This document shows, piece after piece, positions 13,200 to 24,195 of a stretch of 61,992 bases of DNA. The position numbers were made by a program, and so were the translations under genes. Each line of letters starts with the position of its first letter. Positions within the stretch are counted from its first letter, which is position 1. The DNA lies in assembly GCA_001949185.1 (NCBI GenBank), contig BDGG01000014.1, forward strand, positions 947,251-1,009,242, read 5' to 3'. The notes below the pieces were generated by a model. It saw only the letters and a program-made list of their open reading frames with translations, ran no database searches and had not been told where the DNA came from. Source of the stretch: Ramazzottius varieornatus (taxonomy: Eukaryota > Tardigrada > Eutardigrada > Parachela > Ramazzottiidae).

Positions 13200-14435
13200 A
13201 GCGAAGCACATCGGTCTGGAAAAAAAACAAAGTTTACACAATTCTCACCAAGACGGTGTACCGGCCTAGTCTACCTGGTATCTTTCACTTCAGACAGCCC
13301 CCAGCTCCTCGTACTATTTGGTTTCCATTCTTAACGTGTGGACGTGAAGGTTAGCGACACATGCAATCCGTGGTTAACTGCCGCAACGTAGAGAGCGTCC
13401 CGGTTTCGATGGGTCAGAGGGAGCTTTGGCTGGACAATCTGCTTATTGCAAATGGACGTTTGGCAAACAAAGGCGCCCAGCAGGATGCCCGATTGAGCTA
13501 CCTCAAAGCTGATGAAAACATTACCAGCAAATCAGGCTTACGAACATGCGCAGCTTCTTCGTGCAATTAAGATTGGGAGAAAAAAGCGCTGATCACCTGC
13601 CGGAATTCACTTCCTGGGACCGCCTCCTGCCCGAAGGTTGTTATTGCGAGATATCAAGTGTGGGTACACCATTCAACGAACTTTGTGGCCCTGGAGTTCT
13701 ACGCAACGAGCTACTATGCCACACGGTAGTAAGCAGCACCATCGGAGATTCGCCTTCACTTGAATACATATCGATTCTGAAGGTGAGATTCCCGTTAAAT
13801 ATTCCCGGGCTTTTAGTGAACTGCGAGATACTTCCCTATGTAGTGGGGTTGTACACACAGGATAGTACCAGGTAATGCATAGAAAATCACTGATACAGCC
13901 AATCCTATGGATTATCTTTCGATGAGCTTATGGAGGATCTTTTGCAGTATGCAGCCCTGACGCCAGACCAGACAGGCTGCAGAAAACAGCCGAAGACTGG
14001 TACACGTACTGCAGATACCGACAAACCTCGAATCAAGCCAAGCCATGCCTAACGGATATAGCCTCGTAGGAATACTGCATCTAAAGAAACCCGTTTTTAC
14101 CCCCAACTCAATAATCAACTGACCGACCACATGATCATTTTATCTGGGCAGCCAACCTGTATCTCGTAAAATATTCGGGCGTCGAAGCACGACCAAGGTA
14201 CGTTCTATGTGCAGCTCAGTATTTCCAACTGCTGTCGCTGAAGGATGGGTAACCGGCAGTCTAAACAGGGGGTTTATTTCTGTTATTATCAGAGAAACAG
14301 CACAGTGGGTCACGACTTCCCAGAAATCTCCAACCAAACGGCTCGTTACGGGTCAGCTGTGAAGAACCAGAAGAACGCTTGAAACTTTGATTGATAATAG
14401 AACGCCGTACGGCGTGCAGTCGAAAACTATCCTTT
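13200..14435. other. between units B and C, no assignable domain
   Basis: Minus-strand frames of 60-75 codons lie downstream of the unit C membrane segment, where a kinase-homology region would be expected. I do not see the conserved residues. Either the cytoplasmic part is lost or it is too broken into small exons to read. Confidence 0.35.
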
Positions 14436-14438
14436 CAC

Positions 14439-17345
14439 CCAAGTCAGCTCGCCATCCGAAAATAACATTTCACGCGCGCGATTTGCGTCAATCGACATTC
14501 CGATGTACCTACAAAGAGCTTCCATAATGCATTTGGTTTTCTCTCTAGGGTGGGGAAAACTTTGATTCATTAATGATATGTCATAACATGCATGAAATCA
14601 AATAATCTCCTACAAAGAAAATTATTTTATATTATGGTTTCGGTGGTCTAATTGTATCTACCTGTAAAGAAGAATGGAGGCAGCAAGGGAGGCGAGAAAG
14701 AGAGCTACTACCGCAATTTCGACCGCAATCAGTCTTGAGTCCGTCGACCGGCACTCAGGTTTCCTTCCGTCGAACCCGCAAACTGGCTCGTTGAGCGGCG
14801 CTCGGTTCAGCAGTCATGTTATGTTCCGCCCAAAACTCAAGGACGATGTGGCAGAACTACCCGAGTAGTAGATAACATTCTGCAGAAGATGGAAAAGCTG
14901 GAAGTTGGACCTGCTGCAAGCGCACAAGTTAATTTTGCTTCAAAGAGCCCCGAAGTATGGTTGAACTGCTTCGTGATGTAGTTTGGCAGTCGAAAGGCGT
15001 CTTTGTCGAAAGCAATGGTCGCTGATGAGACGTCGTAGGATCAGTTTGCTGACATCTGGACAATCCGCGATCCGCTCATCAGAGAGCGAGAATTAATATC
15101 AGGATGATTATGCAGAGCTTCGTCTGCCATCTGAAAACGCAGTCTGCTTTGCTTTTTTCAGAAACAGCTGTGTCCCTTGTCTACAGTTCAAACGGTTACT
15201 GGTGCACCTACCATCGCCAAAAGCGAGACAGTCGCATATGAAGTGAGAGGCTGGAATCTGCAAAACGAGTAAGATTTTGCTTTGAGCAAATCGGTCAATT
15301 TGTTACAGATGGTTTTGGTACGACTTGCTGAGACTGTTACAGGACGTGAAACCGTACTTCAGCTTGATCGTCACACAACGGAAGCCGTTTTTCCAGTTGC
15401 ATCACTTTGTCCATCAGTTGCGCAGGGATGTTGCGGGCCATGGTCTCAGTGTCGGCAGTAACGTAAAACGAAACGCGAGACGCGAAACGCTGGGCGCGCT
15501 AACTACAGATCAACCATAGGACGTGAATTCCAAGGCGGGCAATACAGAGGGCAGATCTTACGTGATCGTCCGTCCTGTTCAGGCTCCAGCTTACACACGG
15601 AAAAACTGGTGTCAGTCTGAATGGCTGTGTTGCAAGAAATACCTAAAACTTGCTTTAGACTGACTTTGTCTTCCTATCATGATAGTAACCGTACTTCCGT
15701 TAAGTTTCATAAACTTACGTAGTCGCAACCGGTCATATTGTTTCTATGGGCCGCCACCTGGACAAGACTTACAATTAAACCGTGATTCAATCTACCTGGG
15801 GTGATCCCTATAAGCTGGAAGGGTTTGGGTCTTAAACGGGGAAGAGAGCAATGCTTTTCCAAAATTCCAACTCCTTCCAAACTTCGTTCCCACATACGTA
15901 TAACTGTGTTGTGTAAAAATCTTGTGGAGGTGTCGTGCACCAGAAGGAGCACGGCGCTGAAGACCTGAACTAGACAGAAATCGGGAAATCTACGCGACAC
16001 CCACATCAGGCACTTCAGGCTGGTTTGTTCGCGGGCGGAACATTTTAGGATAATTTCGCTGACGCTGTTCTGCCGTAAAAATCTCCAAATTTAGGAGCAA
16101 GACGTCGCTTTGGAGCTCGTACACATAGTTGGATCTGTGGGCGATAACATTGGTGTAACACAGGGGGTAAGTACAATCTGTCGAGTGTTTCCAATTAGTT
16201 CTAGTTTCTCCGGCGGCACAGGTGTTAGAGCCGTCCGGTTATTCTTTTTATAACCAGTCCCAACTACGGTTTCACTACCCCTAAAATGCATGGTTTTTTT
16301 CATAGCTCACAACAAGCAAGTGATCATTGTTTTGTCGAAGAGACAAGATAAAGACGTGCTCTATGGAACGAGCTGAGATATGGAAAGTTACAGGTAGAAG
16401 GGTTTTACCGCGAATTCCCAGAATCCGTCCAACTTGTAAGGATCACCCTGTAGTTCCGAACTCAAGTACTTGCTAACCATAAAGTCCCGAAGTACAGTGT
16501 ACGACAAAAGTAACCGAAAAAATGGGCATAACACTCCAGCTGAGCTTACTTACGACTCAGCAATGAGAAAATTCATTGGCTTTAACCATCTGGCTCCATA
16601 CACCGATTTTTAACGGTTTAAATTGTCGTACACTGTACCAGACTATCCGCAAAGACAAGCACCACTACGAGAAACCATGCGTAAGATGGTCTGAGTATGA
16701 ACAAACACTGCTATGATTGAAGCAGACGTTGGACCAAACAGCTCGACTTGGTTTCACTGGATACCGACCTCGAGCAAACGGAGTGATCCTTTCTAGAAGG
16801 AGTCGATGCATTATCCCGTCTGCACTGGCGCTGCTGAAAATTGTCTCATGCAGCTGGAACTTCCCCTTTCGCCCTAAGATTTGTTTCGAGGCAGCACAGT
16901 TGACGACGTAGAGAATGATCTTTTCGTCGTTGACGTCGCAGAGGAAAACGACTGTTGTACAACTGAACCTTACCAAGCTGTTCATAATGGCGTTGTCGGA
17001 GACGCTCATCGACCAGAAAGTTGGGTGTCGCGCCTTGTTCCGCAATTCAGAAGGTGTACTCCTCCTACAGTCCGGTTAAAAGTTATTAAACAACAATCGA
17101 AATGTGGCTGTTTCTTTTGTTTCAGTTGGTGCACTTGGAGTTACATTGTAACAAGGGGAACATTCCATACTGCAAAAAAGACAATAATTTGACTACTGTA
17201 TTACCGACGTCTGGGAGGAGTAAGATCAATCAATTATTTCGGAAGACATCGCAGCTACGTTCATATATCTGCACCTCGCTCGTCTTGGTTTCAGGGTCCA
17301 TACCGGTCATGGACGGAGCGATCTCTACCATGGCAGTGACGCAGC
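14439..17345 (-). pseudogene. receptor guanylyl cyclase-like protein, unit C, interrupted by a MITE
   Basis: Minus-strand exons: 17304-17345 (42 nt, CVTAMVEIAPSMTG), 17145-17169 (25-nt microexon, WNVPLVT), about 16700-17064 (RHPTFWSMSVSDN), exon 5 split as 16638-16664 and 16478-16492, 15719-15757 (39 nt, NNMTGCDY), an exon near 15550-15610, one near 15340-15510 (YVTADTET), one near 14950-15060 (AFDKDAFRLPNYI), 14662 to about 14810 (stalk PLNEPVCGFDGRKPEC plus TM helix) and 14439-14508 (short cytoplasmic stretch, stop at its end unless spliced at GTGAAA). Exon 5 holds a 141-bp MITE flanked by TA. Without it and one TA the exon is exactly 44 nt, like units A and B. The lobe-1 exon is missing; its expected place is occupied by the Tc1 transposase gene. 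Confidence 0.75.
16495..16635. mobile_element. Tc1-type MITE, 141 bp, TA target duplication
   Basis: Ends CAGTGTACGACAA / TTGTCGTACACTG, flanked by TA at 16493-16494 and 16636-16637. It lies within exon 5 of receptor unit C. In reverse orientation its interior matches the element at 32998-33165 (shared AACCGT, AAAAATSGGTGT, GGAGCCAGATGG and GCCAATG blocks). It has no coding capacity. Confidence 0.92.
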
Positions 17346-17470
17346 CTGTATTGTTGTAAAATTGGCAAATCAATCAATCTGCAATCCGGGCGAGGTCGTA
17401 AGGCGGTACGATCAGAGGCCTTGATTAGTACTTTACTGAAATTACAGCCCAACATTCAGTTATTTCAGAA

Positions 17471-18601
17471 TCACCACTTGGTTCGCAAACCGTTATTGAG
17501 CAAAAGATCTTCAATCCGCTTTTCCATTGTACCGTACAACTTTCTACAAAGCTCAGAAGTTACAAGCTGATCCCATGCTTCATACAACAATCTTTCCAGA
17601 TTTTTCTTCGTGTTAGGGCACCTCTTCCCAACGTAATCCCACATTATGTTCCAAACATTCTCTATTGGATTCATATCGGGCGACAACGGTGGCCAAGGAA
17701 GAACCGTCAGACGGCACTTCTTGAGGTAGGCTTGAACCAGCTTGGCCTTGTGAGATGGTGCGTTATCGTGCATCCAAATAACACGATTCTTGTCCTTGCG
17801 GCGCTCTCTGATTTTTGGTATCACTTTCTTCGCCAACATCACGGAATAGCTGAACTGGTTGATTGAGCCATCTACAATGAAGAAGGACAATGGACCATCG
17901 CGAGTAATTGTTTCATGGCACATGACACTGAACCGTCCAGGTGGAAGCTTTCTCTGAAAGTCGGCGTTGTGTCTGCCCTCGCCCGGGAAAATTCGAATCT
18001 GAAAATAAAGCGGACCCAGAGCTAGTAACATTTATCAAACTGTGACACCTTTGACTCTTGATATTACATTTAAACTTACAGTGTGTCGGCCACAGTCGAA
18101 CTTCGCGCTTGCTTCGTCGCTGAAAAAAACGTAGTTCAGGTAGTTTTTGTCTTTCTTCAGCTTGTCCAGCATATCGAGTGCCCAGATTACTCGCATCGTA
18201 CGATGGTGGTAAGTTAGGGGATTCTCCACAGGAGTAACTTTCCTGACGTTCCATGATTTGAGACGAAGCTGCACAATCCGCTCACTAATCTTTGTCCGCT
18301 TCCCAGTCACGGCTTCATTACAGTCCAGGGCTAGCTTCAGGATCCTGCCTGCTGACCGGTCTCGGGCATGGCGGTTTTGAGAAAGATGACGAATGGTGTC
18401 GTCGAGATGCTCTGACGTCTTTCTTGGTGGTCCTCTCTTCTTAGCAATGTTACCGTGAAGGTGTCGATGGTTGAGCAGATTCATTCCCCACGCCGGAGAG
18501 TGCCCAAAATATTTCCCGATCTTTGTCCAGCTAACGTTGTCGTCTCTCATTCTCCTCATGGCCTTTACCACATCGTCGCTCACTCGCGCTCCTCGTCCCA
18601 T
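17471..18601 (-). mobile_element. Tc1-family transposase gene with an intron
   Basis: Exons 18080-18601 (174 codons from ATG) and 17471-17998 (175 codons plus TGA), joined over an 81-nt intron with GTAAGT donor and TTTATTTTCAG acceptor; the intron contains in-frame stops. The 349-residue protein has an N-terminal helix-turn-helix region (about 8-110), then catalytic residues D162 (VFFSDEAS), D252 (MHDNAPSH) and E287 (NPIENVW). The spacing of 34 residues between the last two places it in Tc1 (DD34E). It cuts and pastes DNA at TA sites in the nucleus. The reading frame is intact, so it could be active or recent. I could not find convincing terminal inverted repeats, so the element may be decayed outside the gene or domesticated. 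Confidence 0.93.
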
Positions 18602-18949
18602 CCTGGAAGCTCTGTCACAAAAGTACAATCAAAGAGTACGGTATCACATAAAATACCACTGGAGAAAGCGAAATGGCGTAGACACACTTGTTGCAAGTGT
18701 GCGAGGTAAACAGCCAGTCAGAAAAAGGCGCGGCAGCTTTCAATAACAATCTATTCCTTATTAACGATTCTTTTGACAGATGAAAAATTACCATCCAATA
18801 TTCATTGGTACAGGAGGGCATCCATATTACTGGAAATCCATATTATTCAGTAGAAAGACGGTGGTCCATCGGTATTTCCTCAGAAGAGTGACCAGGAAGT
18901 TTTCCATCACTGCGCTGTCCGCTGCATCCTTCGAGGCAAAGGTGGGATA

Positions 18950-19189
18950 CAGTCCACTCGCTCAAAACGTGGACAAAATTTTCCGATTTCAAAACGCGGA
19001 AATTATCTAAAGCCAAGCCCATTAAGCCGAATATCTGCCATATGATTACTTGAATACAGCGGTTAAAGCATTGAGTAATGTATGTGCTTTGTAATTTTGG
19101 CCTGTAGACTCGCACGCTGTGCGGTGAACGCTTAGCAGGCCTCATATCAAAACCGAAAACGTTTGTCCACATTTCGAGCGAGTGGACTG
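18950..19189. mobile_element. MITE, 240 bp, TA-flanked
   Basis: Ends CAGTCCACTCGCTC / GAGCGAGTGGACTG with TA on both sides. The inverted similarity extends about 40 bp inward (GTGGACAAA, TTTTC). No open frame. Confidence 0.85.
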
Positions 19190-19439
19190 TACTTCCTCCT
19201 GTTCCGTAGCTCGGACCCAGTACCGGTACAGCAACAGCGAGCGATTAGTGCTCAGAACAGCCGAACGACAGTACAGTCAGGGTCGGTTGAGTACTGGTCT
19301 TACAGTGTATACACTCCCTCCCAACAATGACCGACCCCCCCATGTCGCATCCAAAAATTCGTATCTTCCGATAGAGTTATCCGATTTGAATGTTTTGACG
19401 TGTGTTGTAACGCACAAGATTTCGTCTGTTCGGTCACCT

Positions 19440-20095
19440 GACTTTCGGGGGACACGGTCAACAAATCAAATGTCACGTAACATTCTCCCGGTTAAAACTA
19501 GCCTTTTTTGGGGCCCGGCCAACGCGTCAACTATGGTGACGTCTTTGTGGTCCAAGAATAAAACACATATCGGGCTACCATCGAAAGAAAAAATCTATCT
19601 GATCAGAGGTTCCGACGATGAACGGCATCCAGCGACGTGAGAGTCGTTTTCACTGGAAATTACATCTCCAGCTCTGGCCTTTTTGCTTACAGGTATGTTC
19701 CGCCAAACATAAGATTCTGCAAGCTCTGGCCTTTTTGCTTACAGGTATGTTCCGCCAAACATAAGATTCTGCAAAACTTCCAGCTTCCAATTCTGGAGAA
19801 AGTCCATACCTACCAAACTGACACTGATTTGCGCGGCAAAACTCAAGAGTACGGCACTTAACGATTTCAAAATGCAAAATCTCTGCTAAGATGCGTTCCA
19901 GGTCGCTGCATGCCGCTCGTCGGCGGAACCTCCGATTGCCACGATTGTCTCTTTTGATCGTGGCCTGGTATGTGTTCCATTTTTGGACCACAAAGACGTC
20001 ACCATAGTTGACGCGTGGGCTTATCTACGCGGCTAGTTTTCGACGCCGGCAGAATGTACCGTGACAGTTGATCTGTTTCGGGTAGGCTTCGTTCC
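19440..20095. repeat. long inverted duplication (arms about 200 bp)
   Basis: The segment about 19440-19640 recurs in opposite orientation at about 19895-20095. The core ACGCGTCAACTATGGTGACG onward is identical for about 35 bp; flanks are about 75 percent similar. The plus strand of the left arm and the minus strand of the right arm encode the same peptide (VNYGDVFVVQ, then NTYxATIxR, then FRRRxASSD or FRRRAACSD), so an exon-like unit was duplicated head to head. No family recognised. Confidence 0.8.
19670..19773. repeat. exact tandem duplication, 2 x 52 bp
   Basis: 19670-19721 is repeated without change at 19722-19773, in the spacer of the inverted duplication. Each unit contains TTGCTTACAGGTATG. 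Confidence 0.95.
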
Positions 20096-20421
20096 AGCCT
20101 ACCCGAAACTTTGAAAAGGACTTTCTTCGATTGAAGATGAGCTTTTCTAGTACGAGATTGATTGTACTATGGTCTAAGAATGGGTTTGGTCTAATTTGAG
20201 AAGTTTTGAGGGAGTGGAAACGATTTTAGGAAACGGGGACTACTTGGCTGCCTCAGACTGTAGAAAGTGTAAGGACGGGCTGAGGTCTCGTTTCGCACAC
20301 ACGATTCCTCGATTCAATTGTCGGTCGAGAGTTGACGTCACTTTCTTCTGCTTTTGGCAAGCTGTACAGTAAGAGTTTGGCTGGTGGTAAACAGAAATGG
20401 AAAAATAAGGTAACAGATTTC

Positions 20422-20443
20422 AAGCGAGTGGACTGTACTTCTC
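20422..20443. repeat. solo end of the 240-bp MITE family
   Basis: AAGCGAGTGGACTGTACTTC matches the right end of the element at 18950-19189. No partner end was found nearby. Confidence 0.65.
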
Positions 20444-20449
20444 ACAAGT

Positions 20450-21640
20450 ATACCTTGCGTCACACCGCCCTTTACTAGCGATCTGTGCGGTACAGTGGAC
20501 GTTGACGTCAGGTCAGACCGCTTAGAAAAGGGCTGTGTAAACCAATATAAAAGTCCCTCAGTATAAAATTGCCGTTTTTCAGGGTCGGATTTCAAAATCT
20601 GTTTCCGAAGTCGTAACACGACCTTTAAAGTTCGGCTGATGTCGAACTCCAGTGACGAGGTCTTGTCGGTTTTTTTTGCAAACAAGATCCGCTCGAAACG
20701 TTAAAAACGGGACATACGAAAAACTTTAGAATAATCGTGATGCACGTATAACCAGGACCATTTACAAATTTCTTGCCGCACGGTCACCTGCACCATCACA
20801 CGGGTAACAGAGTCATTTTATAGCAGGACCTTTGAGCTATCGGTACGGGAAAAGAAAGCGAGGAAAAAATCCTTCGGGATTTTACAAAAGAGAAGTTTGT
20901 TGGAAAAAAAGGTGGTGAATTGCCAACAACGTGCGCCACTTTGGTAAGGTGATGATTTTTCTCTATCTCTTCGGTCGTACTGTTGATGATTCAAACAACG
21001 ATACTTTCGGTAAGTGTGCCAAGCTGTCGTCAATCACTGTATGAATTTTAATAATCTGCTCTACCCGGGCCAGACGATGAAGAAAATTTCTGTCGAGAAA
21101 GCTAAGGTTTTTGAGCTCTCTTGTCCCACCCGGCAGTTTTTCGAACAGGACATGCTTTGTCAAAACTAAAACGGGCAATCGATAGCCTTCTTGTTGCTGT
21201 ACGTTTCCACGTCAAGCGTAGAATTTTTAGAGGCGCTGGAGGCAACAAAGAATTCTACCAGGGATGTCAAAATTCTCAGAATTTCGCCACAGACAAAAAC
21301 AGTTCGAACAATCGATCGTGGTGCTGAGGCGCAGCTTCCTTGTACTCTGACGAAAGGCGACACGATACACTATGCTCAGTCGAAACGAGGGGATCGAAAT
21401 ATTGCTCTAGACCAGAGATAAAAAATTTTTAAAATTGCATTCGGAAAACGGCAATTTCATAATGAAAGACCTCAATATATTCTAAGGTGTATTACTGTAT
21501 TGTAAGTCAAATGGTCGTGTATGCAGGTGATCTTCCCAGAAAATCGAAGCCGGAGGCAATAAAAATGTCAGTAGGTATATAAAGAGCGGTAAGAGCTTTG
21601 GGTCGAGTTATTGTGCTTTTACCAAACAAACTGTCGCCTC
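20450..21640. other. no recognisable gene
   Basis: Open frames of 65-115 codons on both strands, none with a motif I can name, and no consistent splice chain. Confidence 0.4.
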
Positions 21641-21699
21641 AGCTTGATCCTTCCTGGCTCTTGACGGCTGTACTGCTGTTAGCAAGCCGGGTTGTTCCT

Positions 21700-22875
21700 C
21701 AGGCTCCCCCACGGTCCAGAATACGAAAACTACCCCACCGGCCGGCCCCGCCCCTGGCGATCCGACCATCTCTCCCACCAGATCCTTCACCGCCACAGCC
21801 GGCAAGCCTTACGACTACCTGAGGGGAATATCCTATGGTCAACTGGCCCTAGTTCAGACTCAATGAGCCAAGGTCCTTCAGGCAGCCGCCAATGCATCCG
21901 GCGTGGCTCTGTCAGAAGGAGTGCGGGTTTTCGGCAAACAAGCTTACTACATGTAGTCACACCACAGCCTTTGTCTTGTCCCATAAAACATTCCCGTACA
22001 TATCATCTGCCTTTGTTTTTGCTTGCAGCCTGGAACTGTGGTACCCAAAAAGCGCCCAAGCAGTTGGCCTCCGATGAAGAACGCCAGCGACCATGTAATC
22101 TTTACCGCATCAGTTGTGGTTGTTCTATGACAAAGCAACACAGCCGATCATCTTTACAGGGTGCAATCCTCGCCGGAGAATCCTACCGGGATGACGTGAA
22201 TGCTGACCAACAAGCCAGCAGATTCGGCAGGTTCGTCTAAAACATGAAATACTTGTCATAACTCGACGCACTGTGCACTGTACACTCTGCACTGTACTGT
22301 ACCTGAACCGCATCATATCGTGAGCTTTGTCTCGGAAGTATGAATTTTGCTAATGCTTTTTCCCTTGTCGTTGCAGATGCATCGATCGTTTGATCTGTGA
22401 GTGGCTTTTGTATCCAAAAAGTCCTCAACATCTTTTCCAACTGCAACATTTGGCCTCTTTCTTTTCTGACAGTTCATTTGGTGGGAAAAGATCCGGGTAA
22501 GTCCTGCTAGCCTGTCCAGCGCCAGTTACCTTGATGACCAATATCTTTCCTTCGTCTTGATCGATTTCATCCTAGTGGATTTCACCCGAAAGCTAGACGA
22601 TGCAGCCTACGAGACTTTTTGAGAAATCAAGCGTTTGGACAGTCACCGCAGGACATAATCACCGGCTACTTGGTAAGTCAAAAAAACGACCGGCAAGTTA
22701 TTGCCCGCTTAATAATCATGATCACCATCGCAGATATCTCTCTGTGATTTACAGCACCAAGGCGTAGTTCTGTCTGCCACAGTTAACTACTTCCTGGGCA
22801 GTAATTTCCCGGAAGTCAAATGGACCTCCAACCTGGTCTTTCGCTTCATCACCTGGCGCCTGACGGTCGTTGCCG
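21700..22875 (+). pseudogene. unknown gene, copy 1 of a tandem pair (possibly globin-like), with in-frame stop
   Basis: A Pro/Thr-rich stretch leads into GKPYDYLRGISYGQLALVQ, then a TGA, then AKVLQAAANASGVALSEG in the same frame (21797-21954). Candidate later exons: about 22376-22496 (RLICEWLLYPKSPQHLF, ends at GTAAGT), about 22582-22674 (ends at GTAAGT) and about 22754-22894 (VNYFLGSNF, helical, ends in a stop). The pattern of an amphipathic first helix and a terminal helix with FLGxxF is reminiscent of globins but there is no decisive His. The stop replaces what would be the helix-A Trp if it were a globin. Function unassigned. Confidence 0.3.
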
Positions 22876-23109
22876 AGTTGTACGCCGTTGGCTAGTACAA
22901 GCGCTACCCCCAACGCTTCTGGAAAACATCTCAACGACCGCTAGATTTCATTCCAGCCGAAATCAACTACCCTCTGTAATCTCAAAGTTCCTTCAACTGT
23001 ACCAAACAGTAATACCGCCTGGGATTTCGTTGTCGTCAACGCCGACGGTCAACCAGTTGCACCGACGGCATACCCTGGCGCTGACGAGAGTGACAGGGAC
23101 GACAGTACT

Positions 23110-24110
23110 GCGGAAGTTGTTGTTCAGCCGTCGACCGGCCTACCTCGACAGCCAAGGCCGGTGCCTGGTGGTCCCTCCTTGACGACACCGCCCACATCGG
23201 CCACCGTCGGCAAACCCACTGATCCTTACACCGGTATCACCTACTAGGAATTACAGCTAGCGCAGAAAGTATGGAGCGACGCGAAAGTCGCCGCTGCGAA
23301 GGCAACTGGAGTGACAGTTGATGATGGCTATCTTCCCATGCTGCTGCAGCAGCAGACAATGTCAGTAAAAGACACCTTGCCTCTGTGACCGAGAAAGCTT
23401 TTGATACCTGCGATCTTATGTCACCTTCCAGTTCCACCACGTGGCATCCTGAAGTTTTGATTGGAGACGGTACGCCAAAGAGCATCGGTGTGTCAGCGAC
23501 TGATTTGAACGACCCCTACAATCCCTCCCCGTTGTACAACAACCCCATACACGTCTCGCGGGTTACACCTGTTAGTTTGTAAGTTTTTCTCTGGGCAAAT
23601 ATTCCTGTTGACTCCCGCTCATTCTTAGAGGTCACATTTTTCATCCTGCCAACCGAATATAGACGGAACGATCAGCGTGTTAACGCACTGGATTCCGGTG
23701 ATTCGGCAGCCTTTCAGCCTTCAATCGAGACAAATGCCTTCTCCGCCTACGTCAACAAGACTCGAAATGATGGGGTTTCCTACGTCACGCTTCCCTATTA
23801 GGTAAGACAGGCTGAGCACGATAAGTATAAGTTCCGAGTCAGTACGAGGACCTAATTATAAATCAGAAAAAATGGACTTCTAGTGGGTGACGGAAGGGAT
23901 GATCAGTGCTATCGAAGTTTTCCTTGGCGACCAACTGACGGACGAGGGTTACAGCGCAGTGGAGAGTATGTTCAGCTTCATCTGGCTGTCGACCTACGAA
24001 GCCATCCACATGTACAACGTTGCCGTTCTAGGTCGGCCTTTTGGCATTGAATTCGAATTGCTACCAACAACAGCATGGCTTCCTAGTAGCGCATCTCCTT
24101 CGGATCGATA
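23110..24110 (+). pseudogene. unknown gene, copy 2 of the tandem pair, with in-frame stops
   Basis: Pro/Thr-rich stretch then GKPTDPYTGITY, a TAG, and ELQLAQKVWSDAKVAAAKAT in frame, aligning with copy 1. Further open stretches at 23385-23582, about 23665-23802 and 23887-24110 (IEVFLGDQLTDEGYSAVES). The last resembles the end of copy 1 (FLGxxFxE) and globin helix H (LGDxxTxE). Both copies carry different stops in the same module, which argues for independent decay. Identity as globin is a guess. Confidence 0.3.
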
Positions 24111-24195
24111 GCCCACTGAACGCTGTTGTTTTCTGTACTTCTGTTACGTCTTTGAGTGACTTAGGGGCGCAGATTTATCGCGAACAATAACTTGT

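Noticed and set aside
22240-22310. ACTGTGCACTGTACACTCTGCACTGTACTG-like run as a functional site
   Set aside because: It is a short imperfect microsatellite-like stretch without a paired structure or conserved partner.
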